From Dryococelus australis (Eukaryota > Arthropoda > Insecta > Phasmatodea > Phasmatidae), in the NCBI GenBank assembly GCA_029891345.1, contig CM057000.1:124605838-124669837 (forward strand): a DNA stretch of 64,000 nucleotides, written 5' to 3'. This document shows positions 1 to 10,854 of the stretch, piece by piece (position 1 is the first letter of the stretch; each line of letters opens with the position of its first letter). Position numbers and translations under genes: made by a program. The notes under the pieces were generated by a model. It ran no database searches. It saw only the letters and a program-made list of their open reading frames with translations, and was not told the origin of the DNA.

Positions 1-502
1 GACTACCTGTCTTCACTGCCTAATTTTAGAAATAATTAGAAGTCAATCCCCGAAATGATGTTTACCACTTTGAACAGTAGGGAAAAAGCCTTAAGACAAA
101 TGGGGTTACCTAAACAATGTTTACCTTGGCGAAGGTGGGTTCCTTAGATTGTAAAATCATAGTAGCCATATCCGACTTTACATGGAAGTGTGGCCTCTCT
201 ACTTTACTTGGTGTGTCACTGCGTGAACCGCGTGGGCACAGGTGGCTTGTGCCCCGATTATACCGCACTTCGGCTATTTCCGAGATGTTTCGTGTGCCTT
301 CGGCAAGGAAAAACAATACTTTAGCGTTGACACAGACCGTCTGTGCCCCAAAGCCGCGAGGAAAAATATAGTCCGCACCTAAATAGACACTGTTCGCAGC
401 CGACTTAGGCCTAAGGACCAAATACGTTATTTTGCACTTAAATTATGAAAACATCATTAAAATAAACATTTATTTGCTGGGGAATGTTAGATTTTATTGC
501 TA
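1..502. other. Unassigned sequence with overlapping open frames on both strands
   Basis: Positions 110-421 (minus, 103 codons) and 117-371 (plus, 84 codons) are open over the same, somewhat GC-richer DNA. Neither translation shows a motif or family I recognise, and overlap of two frames on opposite strands is expected by chance in such DNA. I assign no gene. The patch could be part of an unrecognised repeat. Confidence 0.3.
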
Positions 503-920
503 AAGGCTGTTCACAATAAAGTGAGCACTTTTGAAATCAACCTTGGAAAAAGTCACTGCCCCTACCTGCATATATTTTAACGGGCGCCCTGAGTGACGTG
601 CGCCCAGTAAAGTTGGTAACGATGGATGGGAAGTTGTTCCGTATCTTACCGTATAATAAAAAGTGTTAGGTTACCATTCCTGATAATTTCAATTATTTCT
701 TTCGCTTTTTGCTTTTTTAATGCATCGAAGTGTAAAAATGAGCAGATTTGTTAAATATTTACTTTTATAATAATTGCAGTTTCACTTGACCTACACACGA
801 ATAAAGTGATGACGCCCATGACAATGTTAATCTTAGATAAGGCGGACGAATACACAACGCGCACACTAGTAGATCTTAAGCAGGATTTTCAAAAGTGCTC
901 ATTTTACCGTGAACAGCCTA
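503..920. mobile_element. MITE family A, copy 1 (418 bp, TA target duplication)
   Basis: The ends are inverted repeats of about 35 bp. The left end begins AAGGCTGTTCACAATAAAG. The right end, read on the minus strand, begins TAGGCTGTTCACGGTAAAA, and both then run into a shared GAGCACTTTTGAAA. The element is flanked by TA on both sides (501-502 and 921-922). No coding capacity is present, so it is a non-autonomous DNA transposon. TA duplication points to the Tc1/mariner-like end of DNA transposon space, but the parent is unknown. Related copies lie at 6873-7808 and 9711-10699, and a tandem array of one end at 50008-50516. Confidence 0.85.
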
Positions 921-2734
921 TAGGCATTTGCTGACAGGATAATTTCTGTAACCGACACAAAATAAAATTACCTTTATCTTATCAGCAGTTACTTGTCGAA
1001 AATTAATAAACGTGGTCGAGTGGTAACTGTTTGACAAAACTTTAGAAACTAATATTTATGTCATGTCGTGTGAAAAATTTCGTTAAACTTTTTTAATTGT
1101 AAATTATGGCCAAAAAAAGTGGAAATACAATATGGTGGGGCCTGATCCGCCTTAAGGCTCAATCTCATTAGTCATGTTGAAATTTTCATTTATGTGCCAT
1201 TTTACTCCATTTTTATGCACGAAGTATATTTTTAATATAGTACTTTTAAATTTTACAAACGCCCTCAAGTGTAGTCGCCAAATGTTATCCCCTCGTTATC
1301 TGAAAATTACGAAGCAGCAAGAATCTATAGATAATTTAAAACTGATGCTGCACTAATTAGGTTGTAACTAATTTGCAACAGTTGAGATTTTATGTCTGTT
1401 CTACATCGTAATGGATAGCTATTGCCAGAGAGGTATAGATGTAGTTTGACCCAATTATCAACCGCGTGGACGCTTTACTAAAAGTAATTCTAAAACTAAA
1501 TTTCCAAAGTAGATTTTACCCACGTTAACTTGTCAGGAGTGGTCATGAAATATCTATGAGTCCAAAAAAATTTGTGCACAAAATTATCTTCGGAGATGAT
1601 GAAAAGTATAGCAGCCGTTTTATATAAGTGTTTTATTTAATGATTTTTTAAATTTATATCTCTGTAAAAATGCTTCTAACCTCCCCGCTGCCGTAATTAA
1701 ATCGGTAAGATGAACTGGAACCAGTAGCGGTAAGTTAAACTGCAATACTTTGATCCATAGGGCAATGGTTTACCACTGATGAGCCATCTCACTGTAAAAA
1801 ACGCGAGTAGATAAATCAGAAAATATATACGTACATACGGAGGAGTAAATACATGTGATAAATTCGCCGCTTTATCGTCATTTTCCCCCTTCCCCCTCCC
1901 AATGAAAAAAAATCGTCAAGTGTTTATTAACTACAAAATTAGAGAAATATATTACTATATATTCTGCTTTGACACTTGTGCATTTTTACACCTATATCTG
2001 AATTACGTGGAATAATGTAAGTTGTAATTTGTTTTTATGTTTAAAATAAAGTTGGGAAATTATTTTGGCGAGGTGAGTATTTGACATGTACCTATTTAAT
2101 ACCGTTCAATTGCCAGAAAACCGATTCTCTATTTCACTGTATTGCTACATGCTGTGGTATTGATTCAAACATTAGGAGTTACGGGAAATTTAAGTTAGTA
2201 TGATTATCCACAAATATTTTGCATAATTAGAGTGACCCACTGCAGTTAAAGCTGAGTGTTGAAATCATTATAACAAAACAAACTTCATGAAAATTCTTTA
2301 TATGCTCCGCCCATACGTGTATCGTAAATTTCACGATAAAATTAAAATTAACAAGAAGTTAAACCTTAATAGCAGACAAAGAACATGCTATATTTCAAGT
2401 AATTTTCTACGTAGCAGTCCCATAACTGCAAGGAACACTTGACCCGAGATCAAACATTGTTTTCGTGAAACTTTTTTTAATTTGTATGTATTGGAGCAAC
2501 ATTTAAGGTTAAAACGTTTGTATCTGTGCAGGTTATATACAGCATGAGTGTGAAAAAACCCCGACAAACTCTACCTGCTCATTCCTTCTGAAAAATTACG
2601 TCGAAAACATTCGACGTATGGTCTGCGATACTTCGCATGGGTGGTACGTATCCTTGTTTATTGTGAATTATACAGAAACAATTTGAAATGGAACAATGGC
2701 ATTCTGGATAATGTGCAGTTGTGCGAATATAAAA
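921..2734. other. AT-rich sequence, nothing recognised
   Basis: The stretch is AT-rich with only short chance ORFs (the largest is 1174-1356, 60 codons). I see no gene, RNA or clear repeat in it. Confidence 0.5.
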
Positions 2735-2930
2735 CACCACAGCCATCTTTGTTTATATGTTACTGGAGGCCGCCATATTTTTTCGTTAGTCCTTTTTTTA
2801 CATGCTACTGGAGGCAGCCATCTTTGTTTATATGTTACTGGAGGCTGCCATATTTGTTTTTCGTTCGTCGTTTGTTTATACATTACTGGAGGCCACCATC
2901 TTGGTAGGCGACCACCATCTTAGTAGGTGA
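2735..2930 (+). repeat. Degenerate minisatellite with TTACTGGAGGC..CCAT units
   Basis: About five imperfect units share the core TTTGTTTATATGTTACTGGA followed by a GGC.GCCAT stretch, spaced about 45-55 bp. The same unit recurs inside the inverted-repeat element at 15617-17581 (around 16135-16330). In reverse orientation it recurs inside the 26341-30435 element (around 29300-29400), so this is probably a fragment of the same transposon class. Short ORFs reading through it (2641-2907, 2696-2923 and the minus strand) are by-products of the repeat. Confidence 0.7.
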
Positions 2931-3135
2931 CGACTATTGCAATTTTCCATCCTATGTTTAAAATATATATTTTTCGAATGAATGGTATAGCTACATGCAT
3001 TATGCATAACTAACAACATGCTTAATTGATTAAATATTATAAATACATATTGTTGTTAGTAAAAACCTAAAGGCCAACAGGAGGATACGACACACAAAAA
3101 TTAAGAACAATAAATAATCTTATAATAATTTATCA

Positions 3136-3447
3136 TTATTTTGTAAATAAATTTTTAGAAGAAAATACTTCATCACATTGTCTGATATAACCCCAATCAT
3201 TAAGTACTCTTACGATCGAAACCACCTCTTTCATGGTCGAGTAATTCCCACGTTGTTGCCTATAAAGCAAATATTTTAGTATGTCTAAAAGTTTGTTGGG
3301 ATCTTCGGTAAACATATCGTCAGTATACTCGATGTCTTCTGCCTTATTCACATTACTTGTCAAAGGAAACTCGTTGGGGAAATGTGTGGGACCGTCGAGG
3401 GAATAATCATCGTGATTTAACGAAGAATTGTTCCCCTCCCCATAATT
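3136..3447 (-). CDS. Unrecognised open frame, possible 3' terminal exon
   Basis: A 103-codon open frame ends in TAA at 3136 and opens after a TAA at 3448-3450. Its first ATG is well inside, so a splice acceptor rather than a start codon would have to open it; GGGGAG just before 3436 is a weak candidate. The residue mix looks coding: an acidic first half (SNVNKAEDIEYTDDMFTED), then a helix-like stretch with LLDILKYLLYRQQ, then a single tryptophan and cysteine near the end. I do not recognise the family. A small secreted or regulatory protein is possible but is a guess. A SINE (3476-3671) sits immediately upstream. It could also be a chance ORF. Confidence 0.33.
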   Translation of the reverse strand, partial: NYGEGNNSSLNHDDYSLDGPTHFPNEFPLTSNVNKAEDIEYTDDMFTEDPNKLLDILKYLLYRQQRGNYSTMKEVVSIVRVLNDWGYIRQCDEVFSSKNLFTK

Positions 3448-3475
3448 TTATTTGAAAGTGTCCTTAATATGTGGA

Positions 3476-3671
3476 AAGGCGAACCGGGTTCAATCCCCGG
3501 CCGGGTCACCGGATTTTCGCAAGTGGGAATCGTGCCGGACGATGCCGTTGGTCGGTGGGTTTTCTCTTGGGGATCTCTTTTTCCCCGTCCCTTCATTCCG
3601 GCGCTGCTCCATACTCACCTCAACCATCCTCATCAGCTCTCAAGACCTCGCCGCCCAAATCTCTTCGCTCA
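3476..3671 (+). mobile_element. tRNA-derived SINE with perfect 13-bp target duplication
   Basis: The element starts AAGGCGAACCGGGTTCAATC, containing a near-consensus RNA polymerase III B box (GGTTCAATCC) at 3488-3497. The same 13 bp, CTTAATATGTGGA, flanks both ends (3463-3475 and 3672-3684), the mark of target-primed insertion by a LINE enzyme. The A-box half of the tRNA head is missing, so this is a 5'-truncated copy of 196 bp. ORFs reported across it have no meaning. Confidence 0.8.
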
Positions 3672-3775
3672 CTTAATATGTGGAGCATGTTTAGTGGACG
3701 AAAAACGCTGCAGACGGAGAGAGAAATGCACAAGCACTGTGTACGTTAACACGAGATATGCTATGGCCAGAAGGG

Positions 3776-4012
3776 CTTAACGTCCCGTTGACAGCGATGT
3801 CATTAGAACCGGAACACGTCGCTCAGGGAGGCAGAATTTGAGTAAGGAATCTGCCACGGCCTGTGGTTTCGAACCATCTCAGCATTGTAATTGAGAAATT
3901 TCAAGGAAAAACTGAAAGCCGATATCAGGATGGCCGGGCCTGGATTCGAACCCAGGTCCTTCCTAATGCGAGTCCTAAGGGCGTACTTGTCGCTCGGCGC
4001 CGCCTAGGTAGA
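3776..4012 (-). mobile_element. tRNA-derived SINE, minus orientation
   Basis: Read on the minus strand, the head holds GACTCGCATTAGGAAGGACC and then the B box GGTTCGAATCC (around 3951-3961), followed by a body of about 170 bp ending near GACGTTAAGCCCTTCTGG. The head-body arrangement matches the common insect tRNA-SINE plan. The sequence is diverged and I could not set target duplications. Confidence 0.7.
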
Positions 4013-4270
4013 CTTCAAAACTACTTTACACAGACGTGAACTGACCAACCTTTAAGGGGGTCTCCAATAAAAAATGGCACAAGATGTCGTATTATTAGTG
4101 GAATAAAACTCAGCATAAGAAAATCTGCTGTCGACAGTAGGCGTGACAAAAAATGATAAAACTCAAATCCTCCAATCAGAGTAGAATACATCAGTAGTAG
4201 ATAACTTTCGGACGCGAGGGAGTTTTAATGTTCGTGTGTTGACCACTACGATTTTTAATGTTTTGGTTAA

Positions 4271-4922
4271 AGCCCCTGGCACAACTGGATGTTGGTTTTG
4301 GTGTTATTGTTGGTGTTGGTTGTTGTTGGTTGGCGTGGTTGGCACTGTTGACTGTTGGCGCATTGTTGTAAATTGTTTCGCGATCGAGCAATCAGGTAGC
4401 AGTATATCTGTAAAAAAAAATTGTCTTAATTTTTTTTTCATCTGGTGAGATTTCTATTGTCTGAAATCAACAGTACTGAGGTAAGCGATAATTGAAAATG
4501 TTATGTGGCAGAAAGATACTGCATTGTACCAAAATGAAAATGAATAAAATATTGTACCTAACCAAAACGTTCATTTCAAAGGATTTTATACATAGGGTTT
4601 TTAATATTGAAAAGTGCTGGTCGCTTACGGATATCAATACTTTTATCCTCCATGTCAACCTTTTTACGTATTTTTGCCGTCACATGTCCCAACTACAAAA
4701 CACTTTCCGATTGGTCGGTTGGTGGTAAACTACAAAGCACTAATTGGTCGGTTGTTGGTAATAATTTCAATGTTTTCAACTTTCTATATAACCAACCGCC
4801 AACGCCAAGACTAACCACCAACCGTCTATCGGGCTACCTCGCATATACTGCGCTGTACTTCAACTGCTAACAACTCCAACCACCAACAACCATAAACACC
4901 AACTCCTAATTTGCCAGGGGCT
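4271..4922. mobile_element. PIF/Harbinger-like MITE (652 bp, TAA target duplication)
   Basis: Terminal inverted repeats begin AGCCCCTGGCA at both ends and continue into GT-rich sequence on the left and AC-rich sequence on the right. Both ends are flanked by TAA (4268-4270, 4923-4925), and a 3-bp TWA duplication is the PIF/Harbinger signature. Internal GGTTGGTGG-type repeats occur on both strands. No transposase is encoded, and the short ORFs across it (including 4236-4448 and 4607-4870) are incidental. Confidence 0.7.
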
Positions 4923-4925
4923 TAA

Positions 4926-6133
4926 CGAATCTCAGTTAATGGATGGACACATGATCTCTACATTTGTCTTCCGAGTCTTACAGTAAAGGTAAAGTGGAAT
5001 TGACCGACGTATCTCCCCCGCATGCTGAACGTGTGACGTTTATGTGCGTGGCTGCTGTTATGGAGTAATCCATTCCGTCGCCGTTTATAAACATCTTTCT
5101 CGTAGACACGTAAGGCGATCCCAGAAACAGAATAAATACTTTGTAGGCGGCAACACAACTATCTACAATTTTTTTTAGCGGGAACAATATTTTTCACGTT
5201 TACATTTATTTCGATAGTTCGTTTACACAAACGTCCTGTGTTCTTATTGACTCGCGTAATAAACGTACCACAAGAAAGCGAATAATGGCCGTCTCTAACC
5301 CCACGCTACGTACAGACGCGTGCAGTGTAAGACGTGCGAACGAAGCACGCCTCGGCTTGAGGCATGTGTCACGAAATAATCAGATCGATGCATGCTCGGG
5401 CGATCAACAAAAACCACGGCACTGTCCTCGAGCCACTGGCGAACGTTAACAACTCCTGTCAAATATGTTTCACGAACAGTTGCGCCTTGACAGTTGTGAA
5501 GGCTTTCAGCTGTTTCCAAGCAACAAGATGGTGCCTCTCCCGCCACGCGTGACGTCTGCGTAAACGCACTCGGCTCACCTGCGTAGTTTGTTAAGAGAAA
5601 ATATTCTGCCACGGGAATAAGTGGATATGTAAGATCGTCTGCTGTGTTTATTTACGCTTTATTTCCCGCATTGTGATGGAAACACTGTTATTTTCTGTTC
5701 TAGAAACACTGCACTATGCATGCACGTGTAAAATGGAAAATCGCCGATCTACATGTTATTTCGTATGTCAGTAATAAGTTATTATAACATAAAGTTAGTG
5801 CGTTGTATATAAAAAAAAAAACGATCAATTGTTATTCGGAACGGAATACAATTGCAGGGAGTGAAGAAACAACGAGAAGATTGATAACGGCTAGAAAGAA
5901 GACAACGCGGTTACGCGAATAACGCTCGGGAGTAAGTTATTTATTGATAGGATAACAAACAAAATAACGTTGAAATTCCACAAGCCTGTAGTTCCCAACT
6001 TTGTAGCATGCAGCGCTGTTACAGGCCGTTCGAAACCATCCACCCCAAAATCCTCAACCCTAATTCCCCCAAATTGGCTGTTTCGAATACGGCTAAAGTT
6101 GCGATGTGCCGGGGCGCACTCATGGAAGGATAA
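4926..6133. other. Mostly unassigned; GC-rich open frame 5295-5612 on the minus strand
   Basis: The minus frame 5295-5612 (105 codons, starting ATG) lies in an unusually GC- and CpG-rich patch (5280-5600) compared with its AT-rich surroundings. The translation shows no recognised domain, signal peptide or membrane segment. Such a patch could be a promoter/first exon or part of a repeat. I see nothing else assignable between 4926 and 6133. Confidence 0.3.
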
Positions 6134-6745
6134 GACAGGATTTACAACAGCCCGTCGCGTTCGTCCGTGCTCCGCCCGTCCGTCGTACGTTTGTCCGTCT
6201 ACCAGCCGAGCGGCTTACAACCAAACTTCGTACGTCCGTCGTACGTTCCTTGCTGCAAACTAATAAAAACAAAACTTTTACAAATAGGAAAACGCCATAA
6301 AAAGCGAAAAATTTTGGTGGTATTGTGTTTCTATGTACCCAAAACAACCATACACGTACTTAACGGAAATCAATCACTATAAAAAATTTTAAATAGCATA
6401 TAAAGCATAATTTTTTTTTACTGCACAAAATGAGCTCTTGTTTCCAAACGTAATTATCAATTAATCTTCACGAAGAATGTAACTGCATTTTATTTTACAG
6501 TTACACAAAAAAAAATGAAAAAAGAGCCAAAACAAAACACTGAACACACTACATAGCCTTGTAAAGAACTCGGGATGAACGAGTAACAAAACGCGCACGT
6601 TTACAAGGCTGTAATTTCATCCATTCTTCCGTCAAATGCCATGGTTTTGACGGACGGGCGGGTAGAATTAATAGCCACCTCTTATTGGCTGTTGGTCACG
6701 TGATTCACGGACTGACGGACGCGACGGGTCGTTGTAAATCCTGCC
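6134..6745. mobile_element. PIF/Harbinger-like MITE (612 bp, TAA target duplication)
   Basis: Inverted ends begin GRCAGGATTTACAAC followed by a shared CCCGTCGCG. TAA flanks both sides (6131-6133 and 6746-6748). The GC-rich ends carry repeated CCGTCCGTC motifs, which give rise to meaningless overlapping ORFs on both strands at 5970-6382. There is no transposase. Its ends differ from those of the 4271-4922 element, so it is a different family of the same type. Confidence 0.72.
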
Positions 6746-6872
6746 TAACGCGGTAGAGTGCGAGCCCGAGGTGCGCATCGCCACTGCGCCACAACAATTG
6801 CTGTTCTGCCAACACGACTGTCACAAACGACGAAGGTAAGATTTGAGGTTAGAGCTGTGTCAGCTCGTTTTA

Positions 6873-7808
6873 AAGACTGTTCACGATAAAGTGAGCACTT
6901 TTGAAAAAAAGCTTTAAATATTATCATTGACCATAACAACATGTACGCCACAGTACACGCTGGCCGTTTTCGAAATGACAAATTCGTTATTTAGCAACTG
7001 TAATTTCGTAGGTTCCAATTCGGACGTTGTCGACAGTCACTTGTTTAGCACTTGCGGCAACGTAATTTTACATTAACAGTGAAAAATATGTTTATCTAAA
7101 TTTAATGCTTAAAACGGACGTAATATTTCTACAATCATCACTGGAATGCTGCGAATACGTTAATAAATCAGAAAATAATAAATTATGGAATAACGACTTT
7201 AAAAAATTGAGTAGCGAAATATACGAACAAAGCACGCCATTTACTTGCTTCTAAAACGTGCCTAGTGTAATTCATGAGCAGTTATTTGCTTTTAAAAAAA
7301 CCTTTATTTACGGATTTGCGCATATGTTTGAAGGGAAAAAACCAACATATTGCTGATTTTGTCATTTTGTATTTTTGCTTACATCCGCTAGATACAATAT
7401 ACCAAATACTTCACCATTTTTGTACACAAAATCGGTTCACGTGATCATTTTGTCAACAAATTCTGCCATTTCGGACACGGCCTCTGGCACGCCGACTCCT
7501 AGTCAAGTTACCAGAGGAATGATAAAGATTGCTTTTAATACCTGGCGTTTTATTCTGAATACATTCATAGGCAATGAAGTAAGTGAAATTAATGTTTCTT
7601 CTTTTATGCTCTCTAAAGTGTAGATTTGCATACTGGTAACACATTATTATTCCGAACAGTTCCACAATTTCAGTCTGATGGCGCACGAACAAAGTGTTCA
7701 GGCCCATGGCAATGTTAACCTTACACAAGGCGAAAGGATACAGAATGAGAATAAAAGCAGATCATAAGCAGGGTTTTCAAAAGTGCTCATTTTACAGCGA
7801 ATATCCGA
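6873..7808. mobile_element. MITE family A, copy 2 (936 bp)
   Basis: The left end AAGACTGTTCACGATAAAG runs into GTGAGCACTTTTGAAA and the right end is TTTTCAAAAGTGCTCATTTT, with TA at 6871-6872 and 7809-7810. The right 150 bp, including AAAGTGTTCAGGCCCATGGC, aligns with copy 1. The middle is about 520 bp longer and unrelated, so it is either a different internal deletion of the autonomous parent or holds an unrecognised insertion. ORFs inside (7375-7623 plus, 7453-7728 minus) show no transposase motifs. Confidence 0.72.
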
Positions 7809-7810
7809 TA

Positions 7811-8394
7811 CATTTTAATGCAATTATGTTACACTAGCAGTATCCTCGCCCGCTTAGCTGGGCATCTATTTATGATTCCATATACGTGATTAATGATAGC
7901 ATTAGTATGTTTTTATTGTTACATTTTTATTACAAAATTTCAAATTTACATTTTTAAAGTAATTAAAAGATGTTCTCCGTAATTACAACTTAAAGTAAGA
8001 AAACTAATTTTAACTTATTATTCTAAAAAACAACCGCCTGCGACTTCGTTCGTTATTTTTTTATAGGTTTTATTAAATTTACATAACTTGTTAAAGCTTC
8101 TCAGTATAATATGTTTATTGTTTTATTATTTACTGGTAGCAAAGTTTATTGGTTTTCTGGAGTTCTGACTCTAGATAGCCAGGCATATAATTGGCCACAA
8201 GAAAAACATACCTTGCTCAAATCTATTCTCACAAATTTGAAAGTTGGTCCCTTGGACTTATATATTGGTACAAGTGTTTAAAATTTGTACTAGTATTTTA
8301 TTGATATAAATGGGCCTTGTCTTTTTAAAATCAAGATATAAGCAAACCCGTTTGTCGCTGTGGACCATGTGATTGACAGTTGGGTTGGTGCGAG
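7811..8394. other. AT-rich sequence, nothing recognised
   Basis: No coding signal, RNA or clear repeat is visible in this stretch. Confidence 0.5.
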
Positions 8395-8684
8395 GTAGGT
8401 TAATTAGTGCTTTTAGAGTAAAATTCCGGACTGGATCGCAGTCGGATTGGAATCAACTTGTAGCGAACTCGGAGTGAATTCGTATCGACAATAAGTGTGT
8501 TTAAGGTAAAGTTTCGAACGTGGACTAAAGTGTAAACAAGACTGAATGCGGATTGAGACGGGATAGAAGCACTCTATTGGCGACTGGCAGAACTATAAAA
8601 CAAATATAATGTAAAATGAATTTCGCATATTTCTCCATCCAAACATTTATCAGTTCCTTCGTGGCCATTTATTTTTCGCTCCGC

Positions 8685-8782
<98 letters not shown>

Positions 8783-9040
8783 CAGAATGATGCCAACCTC
8801 TTACATAACCAAACAAGTCAATATGGCGGCCACTTCTACTTTGTTCTAATTTCAGTCCGATCAGTGTTTAAAGTAAAATTTCAATCCGGATTCTACATTC
8901 CAGTCCACCTTGACAACTGGACTGGATTATCTCACTCCACTCCTACTTCAGTTTAGTTCGAATGTGTTTATACTAACATTTCAATCTGGATTCTTCAGTC
9001 CACTCGAGGTTCAGTCCGGATTGAAATGTTACCATAAACA
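8395..9040 (+). repeat. Four diverged direct repeats around a (TA)n tract
   Basis: The motif GTGTTTAAAGTAAAATTTC, with a following YGGATT segment, recurs in diverged form near 8409, 8499, 8865 and 8965. The two right-hand copies are the clearest and the two left-hand ones are loose. The spacing of about 90-100 bp suggests an old tandem repeat split by a (TA)n expansion (8695-8778). ORFs across the tract encode only isoleucine-tyrosine runs. Confidence 0.45.
8695..8778. repeat. (TA)42 microsatellite
   Basis: Uninterrupted alternating A/T for about 84 bp. Confidence 0.97.
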
Positions 9041-9708
9041 TACTAAATGTTGGGTGCGCAGACAGAAGACGAAAAAGCGGGACTACAGTCTATTCGCGGT
9101 TAATTCAAACTCTTCTGAAGCCCTGCCAAAGTTCTACTTCCAGAATATTCCTCCGCCTCATTCAAACAAAGGCTAACCGAGGTTAGAAAATTACACCAAA
9201 GGAAAAACGCACTGCGTTAGTGTGCACTCAAGTGTAATGATAACTTGCGTAAGTACTATTTCTCACCAAGTATTACCAACACACTTATTCTGTTCCTGTA
9301 TCTAGTCATATTATTTATAAATAAAATAATTTAGTTTATAGAAAAAGTAAAAGTTATATTTGATAAAGAAAAGTAAGATATTTTTATGTGAAGACAAGTT
9401 CAAAACGTTTGAGATACTCGACATATTTAGGAAACAGCCAGCTATCTTCAGGAGTGAGTTAGTGAGGGAAAGAGAGCAATTCGCTCATCTGTCCTTCCCC
9501 AACCTATTCATATTCGATTGTAATTGTTTTGAGGGTTTTAATTATCATTAAAGGGAAGTAGTGTCTTTATTACTTAATTTATTTCACATGCTCACTACAA
9601 GTCATGCATGTGGTGATTTTTTTCAAGTTTTAGTTCGAAAAAGTTTGAATTGGTATTGGAGAGGGCTTATTAACGTCTCCTGGTGTAATCCGGGGACGAC
9701 CTACGAAC
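9041..9708. other. Unassigned, short ORFs only
   Basis: An open frame at 9360-9551 (63 codons, plus) has no recognisable features. Nothing else stands out. Confidence 0.4.
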
Positions 9709-9781
9709 TAAATGATGTTCACGATAAAGTGAGCACTTCTGAAATCAACCGTAGAAAAAAGTCACTGCTCCTACCTGCGTA

Positions 9782-10339
9782 CACACTATCTACTAAAAGT
9801 AATTGGGCACCTGTCCATAATGTTTCCTCGGTGGTTGTCACCCCGTTAGAATCTCGTAGGGCCACCTCTTGCGGCTATAACAGCAGCCACCCTGTCTGGC
9901 ATGCTGTGTACGAGTTTTTGCAGTACATACACGGGGATTCGTCGCCATTCCTCTTGCAACCATTCTATAAGTTGAGCAATGGATTTTGGCCGCGCCTGAC
10001 GAGCCCTCACCCGGCGATCCAATTCGACCTAAGATGTTCTATAGGGTTGAGGTCGGGTCTCTGGGCGGGCCAGTCCAATCGGCAAACATTGTTGTCGGCG
10101 TACCACTGCATAGTAGTCCTTGAAACATGGCACCTGGAATTGTCATCCTGGAAGTAACACGTAAAAACGCCACAATGTTGGGAGCATTTCACTATCCAGA
10201 ATGTTACATAAGGCCTCTGTGTTCATGCTACCACGGACAAACACCAGCGGTCCTACGTCGAAGGCCGTGAAATACAAGTCAACTGACGTACTGAATTACC
10301 TATCTTCACAGGTGCCCAGTTACTGTTTGGTAGATAGTG
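9782..10339 (-). mobile_element. Deleted Tc1-like element nested in a MITE
   Basis: Inverted ends read CACACTATCTACTAAAAGTA on the left and, on the minus strand, CACTATCTACCAAACAGTAA on the right, both continuing into TGGGCACCTGT. TA occurs at 9780-9781 and 10340-10341, exactly where copy 1 of the host MITE has a TA. At 558 bp it is far shorter than a complete Tc1 element (about 1.3-1.7 kb). The missing part is the transposase N-terminus. Confidence 0.9.
9845..10290 (-). pseudogene. Tc1-family transposase C-terminal fragment
   Basis: Minus-strand reading gives the second half of a DDE transposase of the Tc1/mariner superfamily, the enzyme that cuts and rejoins element ends at TA sites. Visible marks are FQDDNSRCHVSR, holding the second catalytic aspartate, then MQWYADNNV and DWPAQRPDLNPIEHLR, the conserved block before the third acidic residue. 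After a stop and frameshift the tail AQLIEWLQEEWRRIPV continues in another frame. The DNA-binding N-terminus and first catalytic aspartate are absent. The gene is therefore dead. It lies wholly inside the nested element 9782-10339. Confidence 0.88.
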
Positions 10340-10707
10340 TATTTTGACGGGTGCACTGAGTGGCATGCACCCAGTAAAGTTGGTAACGATGGATGGAAAG
10401 TAGTTCTATATCTTAACGTCGAATAAAAAGTGTTAGGGTAACCATTTGTGATCACTTAAATCGTTTCTTTAGCTACCTGTTTTTTTTTTTCTTTTAACTC
10501 ATCGAAGAGTAAAAATTAACAGATTTGTAAAACAATTACTTTTCTAATAATTCCACAGTTTCGCCTGACCGACGCATTAATAAAGTGTTAAGGCCCTTGG
10601 CAACGTTAATTTTACATTAGGCGGAGGAATACACAACCTGAGTACAGGTAGATATTAAGCAGGGCTTTCGAAAGTGCTCATTTAACCGTGAACAGCATAT
10701 AACTACC

Positions 10708-10795
10708 CATACCTTACCTGGGATTCGAACCCAGAACCTCCCGCATCGCAGGCCGGCGGAGCCCCAACCTACTGCTCCCCAGCAAGAATCTCGAA
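10708..10795 (-). mobile_element. tRNA-derived SINE head
   Basis: On the minus strand the tRNA-like stretch GCCGGCCTGCGATGCGGGAG is followed by the B box GGTTCGAATCC and CAGG. This is the standard insect tRNA-SINE head. It lies just outside MITE copy 3 and, if the exon call at 10855 is right, inside that gene's first intron. Confidence 0.7.
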
Positions 10796-10854
10796 GATAC
10801 AGAGAACGGAAACGGTCTATGACTTGCGTCGAGAGTAAGTAGGGTCGCACTAAC

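Larger units (their letters stand above)
9711..10699. mobile_element. MITE family A, copy 3, split by a Tc1-like insertion
   Basis: The left part (9711-9779) and right part (10342-10699) together match copy 1 in order: GTTCACGATAAAGTGAGCAC, GTCACTGC, then GGGTGCACTGAGTGGCATGC and CCAGTAAAGTTGGTAACGAT, to a right end AAAGTGCTCATTTAACCGTG. TA flanks both ends (9709-9710, 10700-10701). Removing the nested element and one TA gives about 429 bp, close to the 418 bp of copy 1. Confidence 0.85.
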
